Source: Pseudomonadota bacterium
Lineage (GTDB): Bacteria; Pseudomonadota; Gammaproteobacteria; Xanthomonadales; Rhodanobacteraceae
Length of the DNA stretch: 22,093 nt
Assembly (NCBI GenBank): GCA_023430685.1
Contig: JAEYZH010000022.1
Coordinates: 1 to 22,093 of the forward strand
Direction of reading: 5' to 3'
The notes under the pieces were generated by a model. It was not told where the DNA came from. It made no database searches and saw only the letters and a program-made list of their open reading frames with translations. The position numbers were made by a program, and so were the translations under genes. Shown here in pieces: positions 12,473 to 20,758 of the stretch. The number at the start of each line of letters is the position of its first letter. The stretch's first letter is position 1.

Positions 12473-14783
12473 ATCGATCGCCGGCTGGCTGCTGACGCTC
12501 GCGTTGCATGCGGGCGTGCTGATTTCGATCGCATGGCTCGTCGATCGCGGACGCGTCCGCACGCAACTCGCATGGCGCGAGCTGCTCTGGCGCGGTGCGC
12601 TGTTCGGTGGATTGCTGACCGCGAGCGTGCAGGCGTACGTCGAACTGCCGTCGCCGCGCGTCGTGCTCGCATCGGAGGTTCCGGTCGCCGCGCTCGAGGC
12701 AGGCGAGGCCGCGCGGTCACGCCCGGCCCCAGCGCGAGGCGCGCCGGCCGTCGCGTCGGCCACCCGGGCTACCGCCACCTCGCCGATCGCGCCCGCGCCA
12801 CGTGCACGCGCGATCATCGAGGCGGCGAAGCCCGCGCGCCTCGCATGGCCGTCCTGGCACGCGATGATCGTCGCGGGCTGGTTCGCCGGCGTATTGCTGG
12901 TGCTCGCACGGCTCGCGCATGCGCTGGCCGGCATCTCGCGGCGCATGCGCGACGCCCAGCCGCTCGCACGCCGGACGCTTGCGGCCGATGCAGCTTCGCT
13001 CGCGTTGGCCGCCGGCACGCCGACGCCGCGGCTCGCGGTCAGCGACGAATTCGGCAGCCCGGTCGCCGCGATCGGGCGCCGGATCGTGATGCCGCGCTGG
13101 GCATTGCAGTTGCTCGATCGCGAGCAGCAGGCCGCGATGCTCGCGCACGAGGTCGCGCATCTCGCGCGGCGCGATCCGCTCTGGAAGCTCCTTGCCGCAC
13201 TCTGCAGCGCACTGCTCTGGTTCCTGCCGTTGACGCGGCTCGCACGCCGGCGCCTCGACGAAATCGCGGAGCTGCGCTGCGACCACTGGGCGGCCGCGCA
13301 TCTCGGCGATGGCCGCGCGCTGGCCGAGTGCCTTGCCGAATGCGCGACCCGCCATCTCGAGGGCATCGACGCCGGGCTGGTTCCCGCGATGGCGCACCGC
13401 GAGTCCCCGTTGCTCGAACGCATCGACCACCTGATCGAAGGAAAGCCCTTGGACACGACCTATACCTCGACCCGCGCGGCACTCGCGTGCGCATTCACGC
13501 TCGCGGCCGCGGTGCTGCTGCTTCCCGGCGTGAGTGCGCAGGCACAGGCGCCGACTCCACCCACGCCTCCGCCCGCACCATCGCCGCCGCAGCCGCCCGC
13601 GGGCGACGTGCGCTTCTCGCATCGCAGCGGCGGCATGTTCGGGCTGTCGCCGGAAGCGACGACGGTCGAGATCCAGGGCTTCGGCGAGCGATACGGCGCA
13701 TGGATCCGCGGCACGGTGGAGTTCAACGACCGCGACGACGATATCGTGCGCATGGCGGACGGCGCCACCGCGCGCTTCGAGCACGCGTCCGGCGGAAGCA
13801 CGCGGCGCATCGACTACGCGCGTCGTGGCGATGCGATCGAGCGCCACTGCTACATCGATGGCCGCGAACAAGCGCCCGACACTGCGGGAAGGACATGCAT
13901 CTCCGATGTGATGGCCATGATCGTGCGGGAAACCGCGATCAATGCCGGCCCGCGCGTGCAGCGCATCCATGCAGCAGGTGGGCCGGACGCGGTACTCGCG
14001 GAAATCGCCAAGATGAAGTCGGCGCATGCGCGAGTCGCCCACCTGCATGAGCTGTATCCGCTGGCGAAGCTGACGCAGGCGCAGGCGACACGCGTCGTCG
14101 GCATCATCGACCGCATCGACTCCGACTACGACATGCGCATCGCGCTCGCGGATCTTTCGGCGTCAGATCCCCTCGATGCAGGCCGGCAACTGCTCGTGCT
14201 GACCCAGGCAGGCGACATCGACTCCGACTACGAACGCGCGGAACTGCTGGTCGGCATGCTCGCGGACCGCGCGCCCGCGGAGCCGATGCGCAAGGCGTGG
14301 CTGGAGGCCGCGACCGGAATCGGTTCCGATTACGAGCTCGCGCGCACGCTGAAGGCCTTGCTCGAAGCGGGCACGCACGACGATCAGACCGTGACGGCCG
14401 TGATCGCGGCGGCTGGTGCGATCGATTCAGACTACGAACTCCGCAGCGTGCTCGTGAGCGCGATCGAACGCAGCACGGATGCGGACCGCATCGCGTCGGC
14501 GTACACGGCGGCCGCGTCGGAGATCGGCTCCGACTACGAGCAGCGGGAGGCACTCGTCGCGCTCGCGCGCGCGAAGAACTTCGGAACGGATGGCGCGCGC
14601 GCGGCGCTCGATGCCGCGGTCGGAATTGGTTCGGACTACGAGCGGTCCCAGGTCCTCGTCGAAGTTGCACGCGTGATGCCGCACGACGCCGCGTTGATTG
14701 CACGCTACCGCGAGGTCGCGCGCGACCTGGATGACCACGAGCGCGGGGTCGCCGAGCGCGCGCTGGACCGTTTTGCGGACTGA
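12462..14783 (+). CDS. M56-family (BlaR1-like) membrane metalloprotease with C-terminal 34-residue repeats
   Basis: A 773-residue membrane protease starting at 12462 with GGGAGG upstream and overlapping blaI. Transmembrane segments are seen at about 8-26, 43-60, 133-150, 243-256 and 337-357. The zinc site is MLAHEVAHLARRD (His229, Glu230, His233), with a likely third ligand in LDEIAELRCDH (Glu267 or Glu270). After the last membrane helix comes a Pro-rich linker (364-380) and a region of about 390 residues outside the cytoplasm. That region ends in six repeats of exactly 34 residues, each with the core I-[DG]-S-D-Y-[ED] (Ile at 552, 586, 620, 654, 688, 722). No penicillin-binding transpeptidase domain is present, so it does not sense beta-lactams in the BlaR1 manner. 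It probably cleaves, or triggers cleavage of, the BlaI partner in response to an unknown envelope signal. Confidence 0.9.
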   Translation: MQSESIAGWLLTLALHAGVLISIAWLVDRGRVRTQLAWRELLWRGALFGGLLTASVQAYVELPSPRVVLASEVPVAALEAGEAARSRPAPARGAPAVASATRATATSPIAPAPRARAIIEAAKPARLAWPSWHAMIVAGWFAGVLLVLARLAHALAGISRRMRDAQPLARRTLAADAASLALAAGTPTPRLAVSDEFGSPVAAIGRRIVMPRWALQLLDREQQAAMLAHEVAHLARRDPLWKLLAALCSALLWFLPLTRLARRRLDEIAELRCDHWAAAHLGDGRALAECLAECATRHLEGIDAGLVPAMAHRESPLLERIDHLIEGKPLDTTYTSTRAALACAFTLAAAVLLLPGVSAQAQAPTPPTPPPAPSPPQPPAGDVRFSHRSGGMFGLSPEATTVEIQGFGERYGAWIRGTVEFNDRDDDIVRMADGATARFEHASGGSTRRIDYARRGDAIERHCYIDGREQAPDTAGRTCISDVMAMIVRETAINAGPRVQRIHAAGGPDAVLAEIAKMKSAHARVAHLHELYPLAKLTQAQATRVVGIIDRIDSDYDMRIALADLSASDPLDAGRQLLVLTQAGDIDSDYERAELLVGMLADRAPAEPMRKAWLEAATGIGSDYELARTLKALLEAGTHDDQTVTAVIAAAGAIDSDYELRSVLVSAIERSTDADRIASAYTAAASEIGSDYEQREALVALARAKNFGTDGARAALDAAVGIGSDYERSQVLVEVARVMPHDAALIARYREVARDLDDHERGVAERALDRFAD
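14115..14726 (+). repeat. six in-frame 102-base (34-residue) repeats
   Basis: Six tandem coding repeats in the 3' part of the M56 protease gene, with an exact 34-codon period and no indels. The core I-[DG]-S-D-Y is fixed while its codons differ (Ser as TCC, TCA or TCG; Asp as GAC or GAT; Ile as ATC or ATT). The repeats are therefore old and held by selection on protein, not a recent DNA expansion. Confidence 0.9.
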
Positions 14784-14860
14784 ACGGACCGCGAATGCCT
14801 GGTGTGACGGCGCATCGATGTTTGCCGCTCAGGCGTCCTTCCCGGAAAGGAGGACGCCCG

Positions 14861-15268
14861 ATGCGCATTCGGATCGTGTTGATGGTGGCTGGACTCGCGG
14901 TCGCGGGCATGGCGCAAGCCGACACCCGCGCGACGATGCAGGAAACGCTCGAGCGCTACACGCCATTCGTCGGCGAGCCGGTCGAGTCGTTCACTTTCTG
15001 GTCGCTGCACAAGTGGAAGCTCGCAGGCCCGACGAAGCTGATCGTCTGGCCGACGATCAAGGACGCCTATCTCGTGACGGTGGAAGACCCTTGCCCGCGC
15101 CTCGAATGGGCGCGCGGAATCGGCCTCAGCTCGCAGCAGTCGCACCAGGTGCGGGTCCGCACCGACTACGTTCAAACGGGTGGCCAGCGCTGCCGCATCG
15201 ACGACATCCGGCCGATCGACCTCGAGGCAATGGACGCCGCGAAACGGGAGGCGGGGCCGGCGCGATGA
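14861..15268 (+). CDS. small secreted protein, DUF6491-like
   Basis: A 135-residue protein. The start at 14861 is fixed by AAAGGAGG seven bases upstream, rather than the longer frame from 14795. Residues 1-22 are a signal peptide (MRIRIVLMVAGLAVAGMAQA) with cleavage before DTRA. The mature part has SFTFWSLHKWKLAGPTKLIV (a strand pair) and two cysteines, in EDPCPRLEWARGIG and GGQRCRIDDIRPID, which could form a disulphide in the periplasm. The CP-x-L and C-R-I-D/G spacing is what I associate with DUF6491, common in Xanthomonadales, function unknown. It follows the protease gene by 77 bases on the same strand but has its own strong ribosome binding site. Confidence 0.7.
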   Translation: MRIRIVLMVAGLAVAGMAQADTRATMQETLERYTPFVGEPVESFTFWSLHKWKLAGPTKLIVWPTIKDAYLVTVEDPCPRLEWARGIGLSSQQSHQVRVRTDYVQTGGQRCRIDDIRPIDLEAMDAAKREAGPAR

Positions 15269-15362
15269 ATCCTGCCGCCCCGTCCGATCCGGATGCCGCG
15301 TCGATCGCGCCTGCGGCGCTGCTCGATCGAACTGCCGTGTCCTCGTGCAAGCGCGGGACCGG

Positions 15363-15632
15363 CTACGAAGGGGCGACGAAGCCTGCAGGAGTCTCGGAGC
15401 CCTCGCCGAAGAAATACTTCTCCATCTCCGCCGCGATGAAGCTTCGCGTCTTCGCGTCGAGCGGGTTCAAGCGGTTCTCGTTGATCAGCATCGTCTGGTG
15501 CGCGAGCCACGCGGACCACGCCTCCTTCGAGACCTGCTCGTAGACGCGCTTGCCGAGTTCGCCGGGCCAGGGCGCGAATGCGAGGCCCTCGGCTTCGCGT
15601 TGGAGCTTGACGCAGTGGACCATGCGGGTCAT
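15363..15632 (-). CDS. yggX: Fe(2+)-trafficking / oxidative-damage protection protein YggX
   Basis: An 89-residue protein aligning end to end with E. coli YggX: Cys7 in MVHCVKLQREAEG, PGELGKRVYEQVSKEAW (23-39), QTMLINENRLN and EMEKYFFG. YggX protects iron-sulphur clusters from oxidation and helps mobile iron reach them. The start at 15632 gives the family's usual N-terminus (MTRMVHC) and its ATG overlaps the mutY TGA (ATGA). This is the same mutY-yggX pairing as in E. coli, where the partner MutY is itself an iron-sulphur enzyme. Confidence 0.96.
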   Translation of the reverse strand: MTRMVHCVKLQREAEGLAFAPWPGELGKRVYEQVSKEAWSAWLAHQTMLINENRLNPLDAKTRSFIAAEMEKYFFGEGSETPAGFVAPS

Positions 15633-16708
15633 CGGTGTTCCTCCAGTGTCTCGAGCAAGCGGCGCACCGGCGCGGGCAGGCCGAGCGAGCGCAGGTCCGC
15701 GCGCGCGAACCATGCGTGGTCTGCATCATCCGCGACCGCGGCCCGCGCATCCGTGCTGGCGAACAGCCGCGGCGTGATGTGCAGATGATAGTGCGTGAAC
15801 GCATGGACGAACTCGTCGAACGTCCGCACGTGCCGCGCGCGGATGCCGTACGCACTGGCGAGCTGCGCGGCGGGATCGGACGCGGCGTCGGACTCTGGCA
15901 GGCTCCACAGCCGCGCCCACACGCCCGCAGGCGGGCGACGTTCGAGCAGGACCCGTCCGTGCGCGTCGACCACGACGAGCATCACGGTCGCGCGCGTTGG
16001 CACCGCGCGGCGCGGTTTGGGCTCGGGCAGTTCGCCGACGAGTCCGTCGCGCCACGCGACGCAGGCGTTCGAGACAGGGCATTGCGCGCAGCGCGGCCGC
16101 GAGCGCGTGCACAGCGTGGCGCCGAGGTCCATGATCGCCTGCGTATAGTCGGCGACCCGAAGCGCGGGCGTGTGCCGTTCGGCGTATTCCCAGAGTACCC
16201 GCTGCACCGCGGGACGCCCGCTCCATCCGCGCACGCCGTGAACGCGCGCGAGCACGCGGCGCACGTTGCCGTCGAGGATCGCATGGCGTTCGCCGTGCGC
16301 CTGCGCGAGGATCGCCGCGGCGGTGGAGCGGCCGATGCCGGGCAGCGCCGCGAGCCCGTCGATGTCGCGTGGCAGTTCGCCGCCGTGCCGCTCGATGCAA
16401 AGCCTCGCCGCGCGCAGCAGGTTGCGCGCGCGGCTGTAGTAGCCGAGCCCGGACCACAACGCGAGCACGCGGTCTTCGCTCGCGCGCGCGAGATCCGCGA
16501 GCGTGGGCAGGTCGGCGACGAAGCGCTCGAAATAGCCGATCACCGTGCGCACCTGGGTCTGCTGCAGCATGATCTCGCTGATCCAGACGCGGTATGGCGT
16601 GCGCTCGCGTTGCCACGGAAGATCCTTGCGGCCGTGCTGGTCGTACCAGGCGAGCAGGGCGTTCGCGAACGATCCGCCCTCGTGGTCGGCAGGCGTCGTT
16701 GCGCTCAC
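15629..16708 (-). CDS. mutY: A/G-specific adenine DNA glycosylase MutY
   Basis: Removes adenine mispaired with 8-oxoguanine. The 359-residue product has the catalytic Glu45 in ISEIMLQQTQV, the helix-hairpin-helix LPGIGRSTAAAI (122-133), Asp147 in LDGNVRRVLARVHGV, and the [4Fe-4S] cluster cysteines C-x6-C-x2-C-x5-C at 200, 207, 210 and 216. The C-terminal NUDIX-like domain (about 240-359) that reads 8-oxoG includes FVHAFTHYHLHI. The likely start is GTG at 16708, which overlaps the stop of the AsmA-like gene (GTGA); a longer frame exists but is antisense-like composition over the upstream gene. Length and domains are normal for the family. Confidence 0.96.
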   Translation of the reverse strand: MSATTPADHEGGSFANALLAWYDQHGRKDLPWQRERTPYRVWISEIMLQQTQVRTVIGYFERFVADLPTLADLARASEDRVLALWSGLGYYSRARNLLRAARLCIERHGGELPRDIDGLAALPGIGRSTAAAILAQAHGERHAILDGNVRRVLARVHGVRGWSGRPAVQRVLWEYAERHTPALRVADYTQAIMDLGATLCTRSRPRCAQCPVSNACVAWRDGLVGELPEPKPRRAVPTRATVMLVVVDAHGRVLLERRPPAGVWARLWSLPESDAASDPAAQLASAYGIRARHVRTFDEFVHAFTHYHLHITPRLFASTDARAAVADDADHAWFARADLRSLGLPAPVRRLLETLEEHR

Positions 16709-17382
16709 GGGCGCGGCGCGGGCGCGTCGTCGCGGAGCTCGACGCGCACGCCCTCGAGCCGCGTCTGGCCGAACTGGAGCATCTCCGCGGAAGCGCTGCC
16801 GATCGCGGGAGGCAGCAGGGTCCGAGCATCGCCGTCGCGACGCAGCGCGGCCAGCCACGCGACGAGGTCGGCATGGTTCGAGAAGTCGGCCTGGATGCCT
16901 TGCGCGACCGGCGCGCCCCCGGCGACCACTTCGCCGTCGACGATGCGCAGCGCAAGGCGCACGTCGGGCGTCGGCGCCGCGGACGCCGGGCGCGAAGCGA
17001 GCCACGCGCGCAGCGCGGCGAGGTCCAGTCGCGGCCGCTGCAGTTCGACCTGCTCGATGTCGAGATGGTCGGCCCATAGCGTGCGCCACGGCACGCTCGC
17101 GGCGATCGCGTCGGCCTCGAGGATCACGCGCCCGTCGGCAACGAGGCGCGGGCGCGGCAACACGGCACGCAGCCGTGGCGTCAACTGGAACCCCGCCTCG
17201 CCGCCGAGCTGGAGCTCGGCCCCGAGCTGCTCGCGCACTTGCTCCGCGAGGAGGTCGGCGAGTCGCTGCGGACGCGAGTAGCGATGCACCAGGATCGCCG
17301 CGGCGAGAGCCAGCGCCGCGAGCACGACCAGCGCGACCAGCCAGCGCCGTCGACGCCGACCGCTCGCTGGCGCTTCAACCAT
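16705..17382 (-). CDS. AsmA-like single-span membrane protein
   Basis: A 225-residue protein with a basic N-terminus (SGRRRRRW), one membrane helix at about 14-33 and a periplasmic part with the AsmA-type pattern: QLGAELQLGGEAGFQLTPRLRAVLPRPRLV followed by a VILEADAIAASVPWRTLW segment. AsmA-family proteins are linked to outer-membrane lipid transport and assembly. This one is much shorter than E. coli AsmA (about 617) and matches only the first repeat-groove segments, so it is a short relative. The ATG at 17382 overlaps the ftsY stop by eight bases and its own stop overlaps the mutY start, making it the middle gene of a coupled operon. Confidence 0.7.
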   Translation of the reverse strand: MVEAPASGRRRRRWLVALVVLAALALAAAILVHRYSRPQRLADLLAEQVREQLGAELQLGGEAGFQLTPRLRAVLPRPRLVADGRVILEADAIAASVPWRTLWADHLDIEQVELQRPRLDLAALRAWLASRPASAAPTPDVRLALRIVDGEVVAGGAPVAQGIQADFSNHADLVAWLAALRRDGDARTLLPPAIGSASAEMLQFGQTRLEGVRVELRDDAPAPRP

Positions 17383-18505
17383 GGCCGCCGAGGCTGGCCG
17401 GCAACAGGCCGTCGACGAACGCGCGCGCATCGAAGACGCGCAGGTCCTCGGCGCCTTCGCCGAGCCCGACATAGCGGATCGGAAGGCCGAATTCCCGCGC
17501 GAGCGCGAACACGACGCCGCCCTTCGCGGTGCCGTCGAGCTTGGTCACGACGAGGCCGGTGACGCCGGTCGCATCGCGGAACTGGCGCACCTGGCTGATC
17601 GCGTTCTGGCCGGTCGTGCCGTCGATGACGAGCAGGGTTTCGTGCGGTGCGTCGGCGTCGAGCTTGCCGAGCACGCGGCGGATCTTCGCAAGCTCGTCCA
17701 TGAGGCCGGATTGGGTGTGCAGTCGCCCGGCGGTGTCGGCGACGAGCACCTCGGTGCCGCGCGAGCGCGCGGTCTGCAATGCGTCGAAGATCACGCTGGC
17801 GGAATCCGCGCCCGAACCCTGCGCGATCACGGGCACGCCGTTGCGCTGGCCCCAGGCCTGCAGTTGTTCGACCGCGGCCGCTCGGAACGTGTCGCCTGCC
17901 GCGAGCACGACCGAGCGGCCCTCGTCACGCAAGCGCCGCGCGAGTTTTCCGATCGTGGTGGTCTTGCCGACGCCGTTGACGCCGACCACGAGCACCACGA
18001 ACGGGCGCTGTCCGCCGACTTCAAGCGGCTGCTCGACCGGCGCGAGGCGCGCGACGAGATCGGCGCGCAGCGCCGCGAGCAGTGCGTTCGCGTCGGCGAA
18101 CTCGCGCTTGCCCACGCGGCGACGCAGGTCGTCGACGAGTTCGGTGGTGGCCGCGACGCCGACATCGCCGGTGAGCAGGCAGGTCTCCAACTCGTCGAGG
18201 AACGCATCGTCGAGCACGGGATTGCGCGCGAACAGGCCGGACAGGCCGCGCGCGAATCCGCTGCCCGACAGGCGCTCGCGCCAGGAACGCCGTGCAGCGA
18301 CGGGCTCGGAGGTAGCCGCTTCCGGCGCGGCGTGCGCGGCACCATCGTCCAGCGTGTCCGTCGCGGGCGGGGATGGGGCAATCGCGGCCTCGGCGGAGTC
18401 CAACGGCTGCGGCTCGGGATGCGCTTGCAGCGCGTCGTCGGCCGCCTCGGGCGGCGACTCGGGCGGCGCTCCGGCCGGCGGCTTCTTCTTCCAGAACTTC
18501 AGCAT
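17375..18505 (-). CDS. ftsY: signal recognition particle receptor FtsY
   Basis: The GTPase that docks the signal recognition particle and nascent membrane proteins at the translocon. The 376-residue product has the short basic start MLKFWKKK, a variable acidic/Pro-rich A region (9-70), the N domain (about 75-155) and the G domain with the P-loop GVNGVGKTT (175-183), DTFRAAA (205-211), DTAGR (257-261), TKLDGTAKGG (321-330) and GLGEGAEDL near 347-355. It is first in an overlapping operon with the AsmA-like gene, mutY and yggX, and divergent from rsmD across a 56-base gap, as is common in gammaproteobacteria. Confidence 0.98.
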   Translation of the reverse strand: MLKFWKKKPPAGAPPESPPEAADDALQAHPEPQPLDSAEAAIAPSPPATDTLDDGAAHAAPEAATSEPVAARRSWRERLSGSGFARGLSGLFARNPVLDDAFLDELETCLLTGDVGVAATTELVDDLRRRVGKREFADANALLAALRADLVARLAPVEQPLEVGGQRPFVVLVVGVNGVGKTTTIGKLARRLRDEGRSVVLAAGDTFRAAAVEQLQAWGQRNGVPVIAQGSGADSASVIFDALQTARSRGTEVLVADTAGRLHTQSGLMDELAKIRRVLGKLDADAPHETLLVIDGTTGQNAISQVRQFRDATGVTGLVVTKLDGTAKGGVVFALAREFGLPIRYVGLGEGAEDLRVFDARAFVDGLLPASLGGHG

Positions 18506-18561
18506 CGAGGGCGATTCGGGTCAGAATTGCGGGATCGTCGATGCTATCACTCCGCCCGACC

Positions 18562-19158
18562 ATGACAGCCAAACGCGGCAGCAGGCCGGCCACCGGCGCA
18601 GGCAGCCTGCGCATCATCGCCGGGCGCCTGCGCGGATCACGGCTCGCCGTGCCCGATGCGCCGGGCCTGCGGCCCACGCCCGACCGCGTGCGCGAGACGC
18701 TGTTCAACTGGCTCTCGCCCTGGATCGAGGGCGCGCGCTGCCTCGACCTCTACGCGGGAACCGGCGCGCTCGGCATCGAAGCGCTCTCGCGCGGCGCGCG
18801 CGAGTGCGTGTTCGTCGAACGCGACCGCGCGCTGCAGCAGCAATTGCGCGACAACCTCGCGCGGCTAAAGGTCGACGGCGCGAGCGTGGTCGGCGCAGAT
18901 GCGCTCGATTTCCTCGCCGGACCGCCGCGCGGGTTCGACCTCGTATTCCTGGATCCGCCTTTCGATGCCGACCTGTGGCAGGAAGCCGCGCGCCGGCTCG
19001 AACGGGGCTGGCTCGCGCCGTCGGCGCTGATCCACGTCGAGGCGCCGGCCGATGCGAACATCGCGCTGCCGCCGCAGTGGCAACTGCATCGCCAGGCGCG
19101 CGCGGGCGCGGTCGCGCACGCGGTCTATCGTCGTGTCGTGGTCGATCCGTTAAGCTAG
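18562..19158 (+). CDS. rsmD: 16S rRNA (guanine(966)-N2)-methyltransferase RsmD
   Basis: Methylates G966 of 16S rRNA in the 30S subunit using S-adenosylmethionine. The 198-residue product has the N-terminal RIIAGRLRG (17-25), LRPTPDRVRETLFNWL (36-51), the SAM loop DLYAGTGALGIEALSRGA (62-79) and the catalytic DPPF (131-134). Start 18562 is preferred; an ATG seven codons earlier (18541) would place more of the start inside the short ftsY-rsmD promoter gap. The gene is followed after 27 bases by coaD, the usual pairing. Confidence 0.96.
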   Translation: MTAKRGSRPATGAGSLRIIAGRLRGSRLAVPDAPGLRPTPDRVRETLFNWLSPWIEGARCLDLYAGTGALGIEALSRGARECVFVERDRALQQQLRDNLARLKVDGASVVGADALDFLAGPPRGFDLVFLDPPFDADLWQEAARRLERGWLAPSALIHVEAPADANIALPPQWQLHRQARAGAVAHAVYRRVVVDPLS

Positions 19159-19185
19159 CGGTCCCACGCCCGGGATCGATCCGGT

Positions 19186-19698
19186 ATGCCGACCACGCAG
19201 CAGCGCGCGCGAATCGCCGTGTATCCGGGCACGTTCGACCCGATCACCAACGGCCACGTCGACCTCGCGACGCGCGCAGCGCCGCTGTTCGAACGGCTGA
19301 TCGTCGCGATCGCGGACAGCTCGACCAAGGGGCCGGCGCTGTCGCTCGACGAGCGCATCGGCCTCGCGCGCACGGCGCTCGCGGGTTTGCCGAACGTCGA
19401 AGTGCGCGGGTTCGCCTCGCTGCTCGCCGACTTCGTCGAGGAAACCGGCGCAGGCGTGATCCTGCGCGGGCTGCGCGCGGTGTCCGACTTCGAGTACGAA
19501 TTCCAGCTCGCGAGCATGAACCGCCACCTGATCCCGACCGCGGAGACCCTGTTCCTCACGCCCGCGGAGCAGTACAGCTTCATTTCCTCGTCGCTCGTGC
19601 GCGAAATCGCGCGCCTCGGCGGCGACGTATCGGGTTTCGTGCATCCCGCCGTGCAGCAGGCGCTGCGCACGCATTATCTGAATCCAGCCAGGAGATAG
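19186..19698 (+). CDS. coaD: pantetheine-phosphate adenylyltransferase CoaD
   Basis: Transfers AMP from ATP to 4'-phosphopantetheine, the fourth step of coenzyme A synthesis. The 170-residue product has YPGTFDPITNGH (13-24, with the nucleotide-binding T/HxGH-type motif ending in His24), LRGLRAVSDFEYEFQLASMN (93-112), and YSFISSSLVREIA (130-142), which closes over ATP. Length is normal. Downstream, the ribosome binding site of the lipoprotein gene lies inside its last codons, so the two are coupled. Confidence 0.98.
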   Translation: MPTTQQRARIAVYPGTFDPITNGHVDLATRAAPLFERLIVAIADSSTKGPALSLDERIGLARTALAGLPNVEVRGFASLLADFVEETGAGVILRGLRAVSDFEYEFQLASMNRHLIPTAETLFLTPAEQYSFISSSLVREIARLGGDVSGFVHPAVQQALRTHYLNPARR

Positions 19699-19704
19699 AC
19701 CACC

Positions 19705-20400
19705 ATGCGCAAGTCACTTCCGATCCTCGCACTCGCGTGCGCCGCGGCGTTCACGCTGGCGGCGTGCAACAAGGACGAGCAGCCGCAGGAACAGGCGGCT
19801 GCCGAAGCGGCGCCGGTCGTGCTCGCCAAGCCGACCGCGCAGCAGCCGGTCAAGCCGCTCAAGCCCGACATCGTGGCCAAGGCGGAGGAAGCGGCGGCCG
19901 CCGCCGAAGCCGCCGCGCCGGCCGATGCGCCGGCCGACGGCACCACCAGGCAGATGGATCCGGCGGTCGCCGAAGCGAAGGCCGCTTACGACACCGCATT
20001 CGCGCAGTACGAAGAGCAGAACAAGGCGTACAGCAGCGAGTGGAAGAAGTACCTCGTCAGCGTCGTGACCGCGAACATGCAGGGCGTCAAGAGCAACCGC
20101 CCGTACATGTACTTCGTGCCCGGCGGCAACGACGAAGGTGCGCAGCTCGACCGCCAGAACCAGCTCGACAACGTCGGCAACGTCGTCGCGCGCGGCGTGC
20201 TCCCCGGCAACATGATGGCGTTCGGCGGCCCCGACTCGGCGATCACCGCGCAGCTCGTCGTCGACGCATTCAAGGACGTGCAGGCCGGTTCGTTCAAGGA
20301 CGTCGTCGTGCTGTTCATCGGCGCGCCCGCGGACTTCGACACTGTCAAGCAGGCCCTCGCGACCTCGGGCGCCGACGCGCGCTTCGTCGAGGCGAAGTAG
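19705..20400 (+). CDS. lipoprotein of unknown function
   Basis: A 231-residue protein with a lipoprotein signal peptide: MRKSLPILAL, a hydrophobic core and the lipobox L-A-A-Cys21. Residue +2 after the Cys is Asn, so sorting to the outer membrane is likely. A Glu/Ala/Lys-rich linker runs to about 85. The C-terminal domain (about 87-231) has two Tyr-rich stretches (AYDTAFAQYEEQNKAYSSEWKKY) and an alternating beta/alpha part ending in DVVVLFIGAPADFDTVKQAL. The latter reads like a small periplasmic domain but matches nothing I recognise. GGAG at 19691-19694 fixes the start. Its place after coaD is kept in related genomes to my recollection, but without a functional explanation. Confidence 0.85.
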   Translation: MRKSLPILALACAAAFTLAACNKDEQPQEQAAAEAAPVVLAKPTAQQPVKPLKPDIVAKAEEAAAAAEAAAPADAPADGTTRQMDPAVAEAKAAYDTAFAQYEEQNKAYSSEWKKYLVSVVTANMQGVKSNRPYMYFVPGGNDEGAQLDRQNQLDNVGNVVARGVLPGNMMAFGGPDSAITAQLVVDAFKDVQAGSFKDVVVLFIGAPADFDTVKQALATSGADARFVEAK

Positions 20401-20404
20401 AGCA

Positions 20405-20490
20405 GGGAATGGCGATCAGGGAACAGGGAATCGGAAGAGCAGGTCCTTGCCCCGGCTAGGACCATTCTCCATTCCCGATTCCCGGTTCCC
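20405..20490. repeat. intergenic inverted repeat (GGGAATCGG type)
   Basis: GGGAACAGGGAATCGG at 20419-20434 faces CCGATTCCCGGTTCCC at 20475-20490 (15 of 16 pairing), with additional GGGAATGG (20405-20412) and CCATTCTCCATTCCC copies outside and inside the arms. This dispersed, non-coding, REP-like repeat is familiar from Xanthomonas and Lysobacter genomes. It fills the 100 bases between the lipoprotein and ferredoxin genes and could act as a hairpin terminator or mRNA-stabilising structure. Confidence 0.8.
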
Positions 20491-20500
20491 GACCCAACCC

Positions 20501-20758
20501 ATGTCGCTCAAGATCACCGACCAGTGCGTGAACTGCGACGTCTGCGAGCCGGTGTGCCCGAACAAGGCGATCACGCCGGGTCCGGAGTACTACGAGATCG
20601 CGCCTGACCTGTGCACCGAGTGCGTCGGGCACCACGACGAGCCGCAGTGCGTCGTCGTGTGTCCGGTCGAATGCATCCTGCCCGACCCCGGGCATCCGGA
20701 ATCGCGCGAGCAGCTGCTCGCGAAGTTCGAAACCCTCGCCAGCGTGGAGAATCGATGA
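20501..20758 (+). CDS. YfhL-family 2[4Fe-4S] ferredoxin
   Basis: An 85-residue electron carrier. The first cluster motif is C-x2-C-x2-C-x3-C (Cys9, 12, 15, 19, in CVNCDVCEPVCP). The second set is Cys38, 41, 50 and 54 with an extra Cys58, the spacing C-x2-C-x8-C-x3-C seen in YfhL and Allochromatium-type ferredoxins with very low potential clusters. The C-terminal helix ESREQLLAKFETLA is also typical. The start at 20501 directly precedes SLKITDQC; the longer frame reads into the upstream repeat and is rejected. Its TGA overlaps the start of the gamma-glutamyltransferase gene. Confidence 0.95.
   Translation: MSLKITDQCVNCDVCEPVCPNKAITPGPEYYEIAPDLCTECVGHHDEPQCVVVCPVECILPDPGHPESREQLLAKFETLASVENR

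Noticed and set aside
15265..15543. Possible small gene beginning with an ATG overlapping the end of the DUF6491-like gene
   Set aside because: Most of it is antisense to yggX and has no domain or codon support.
17529..20459. 976-codon plus-strand frame spanning ftsY, rsmD and coaD
   Set aside because: Chance open frame at high GC; it runs across four well-identified genes in other frames.
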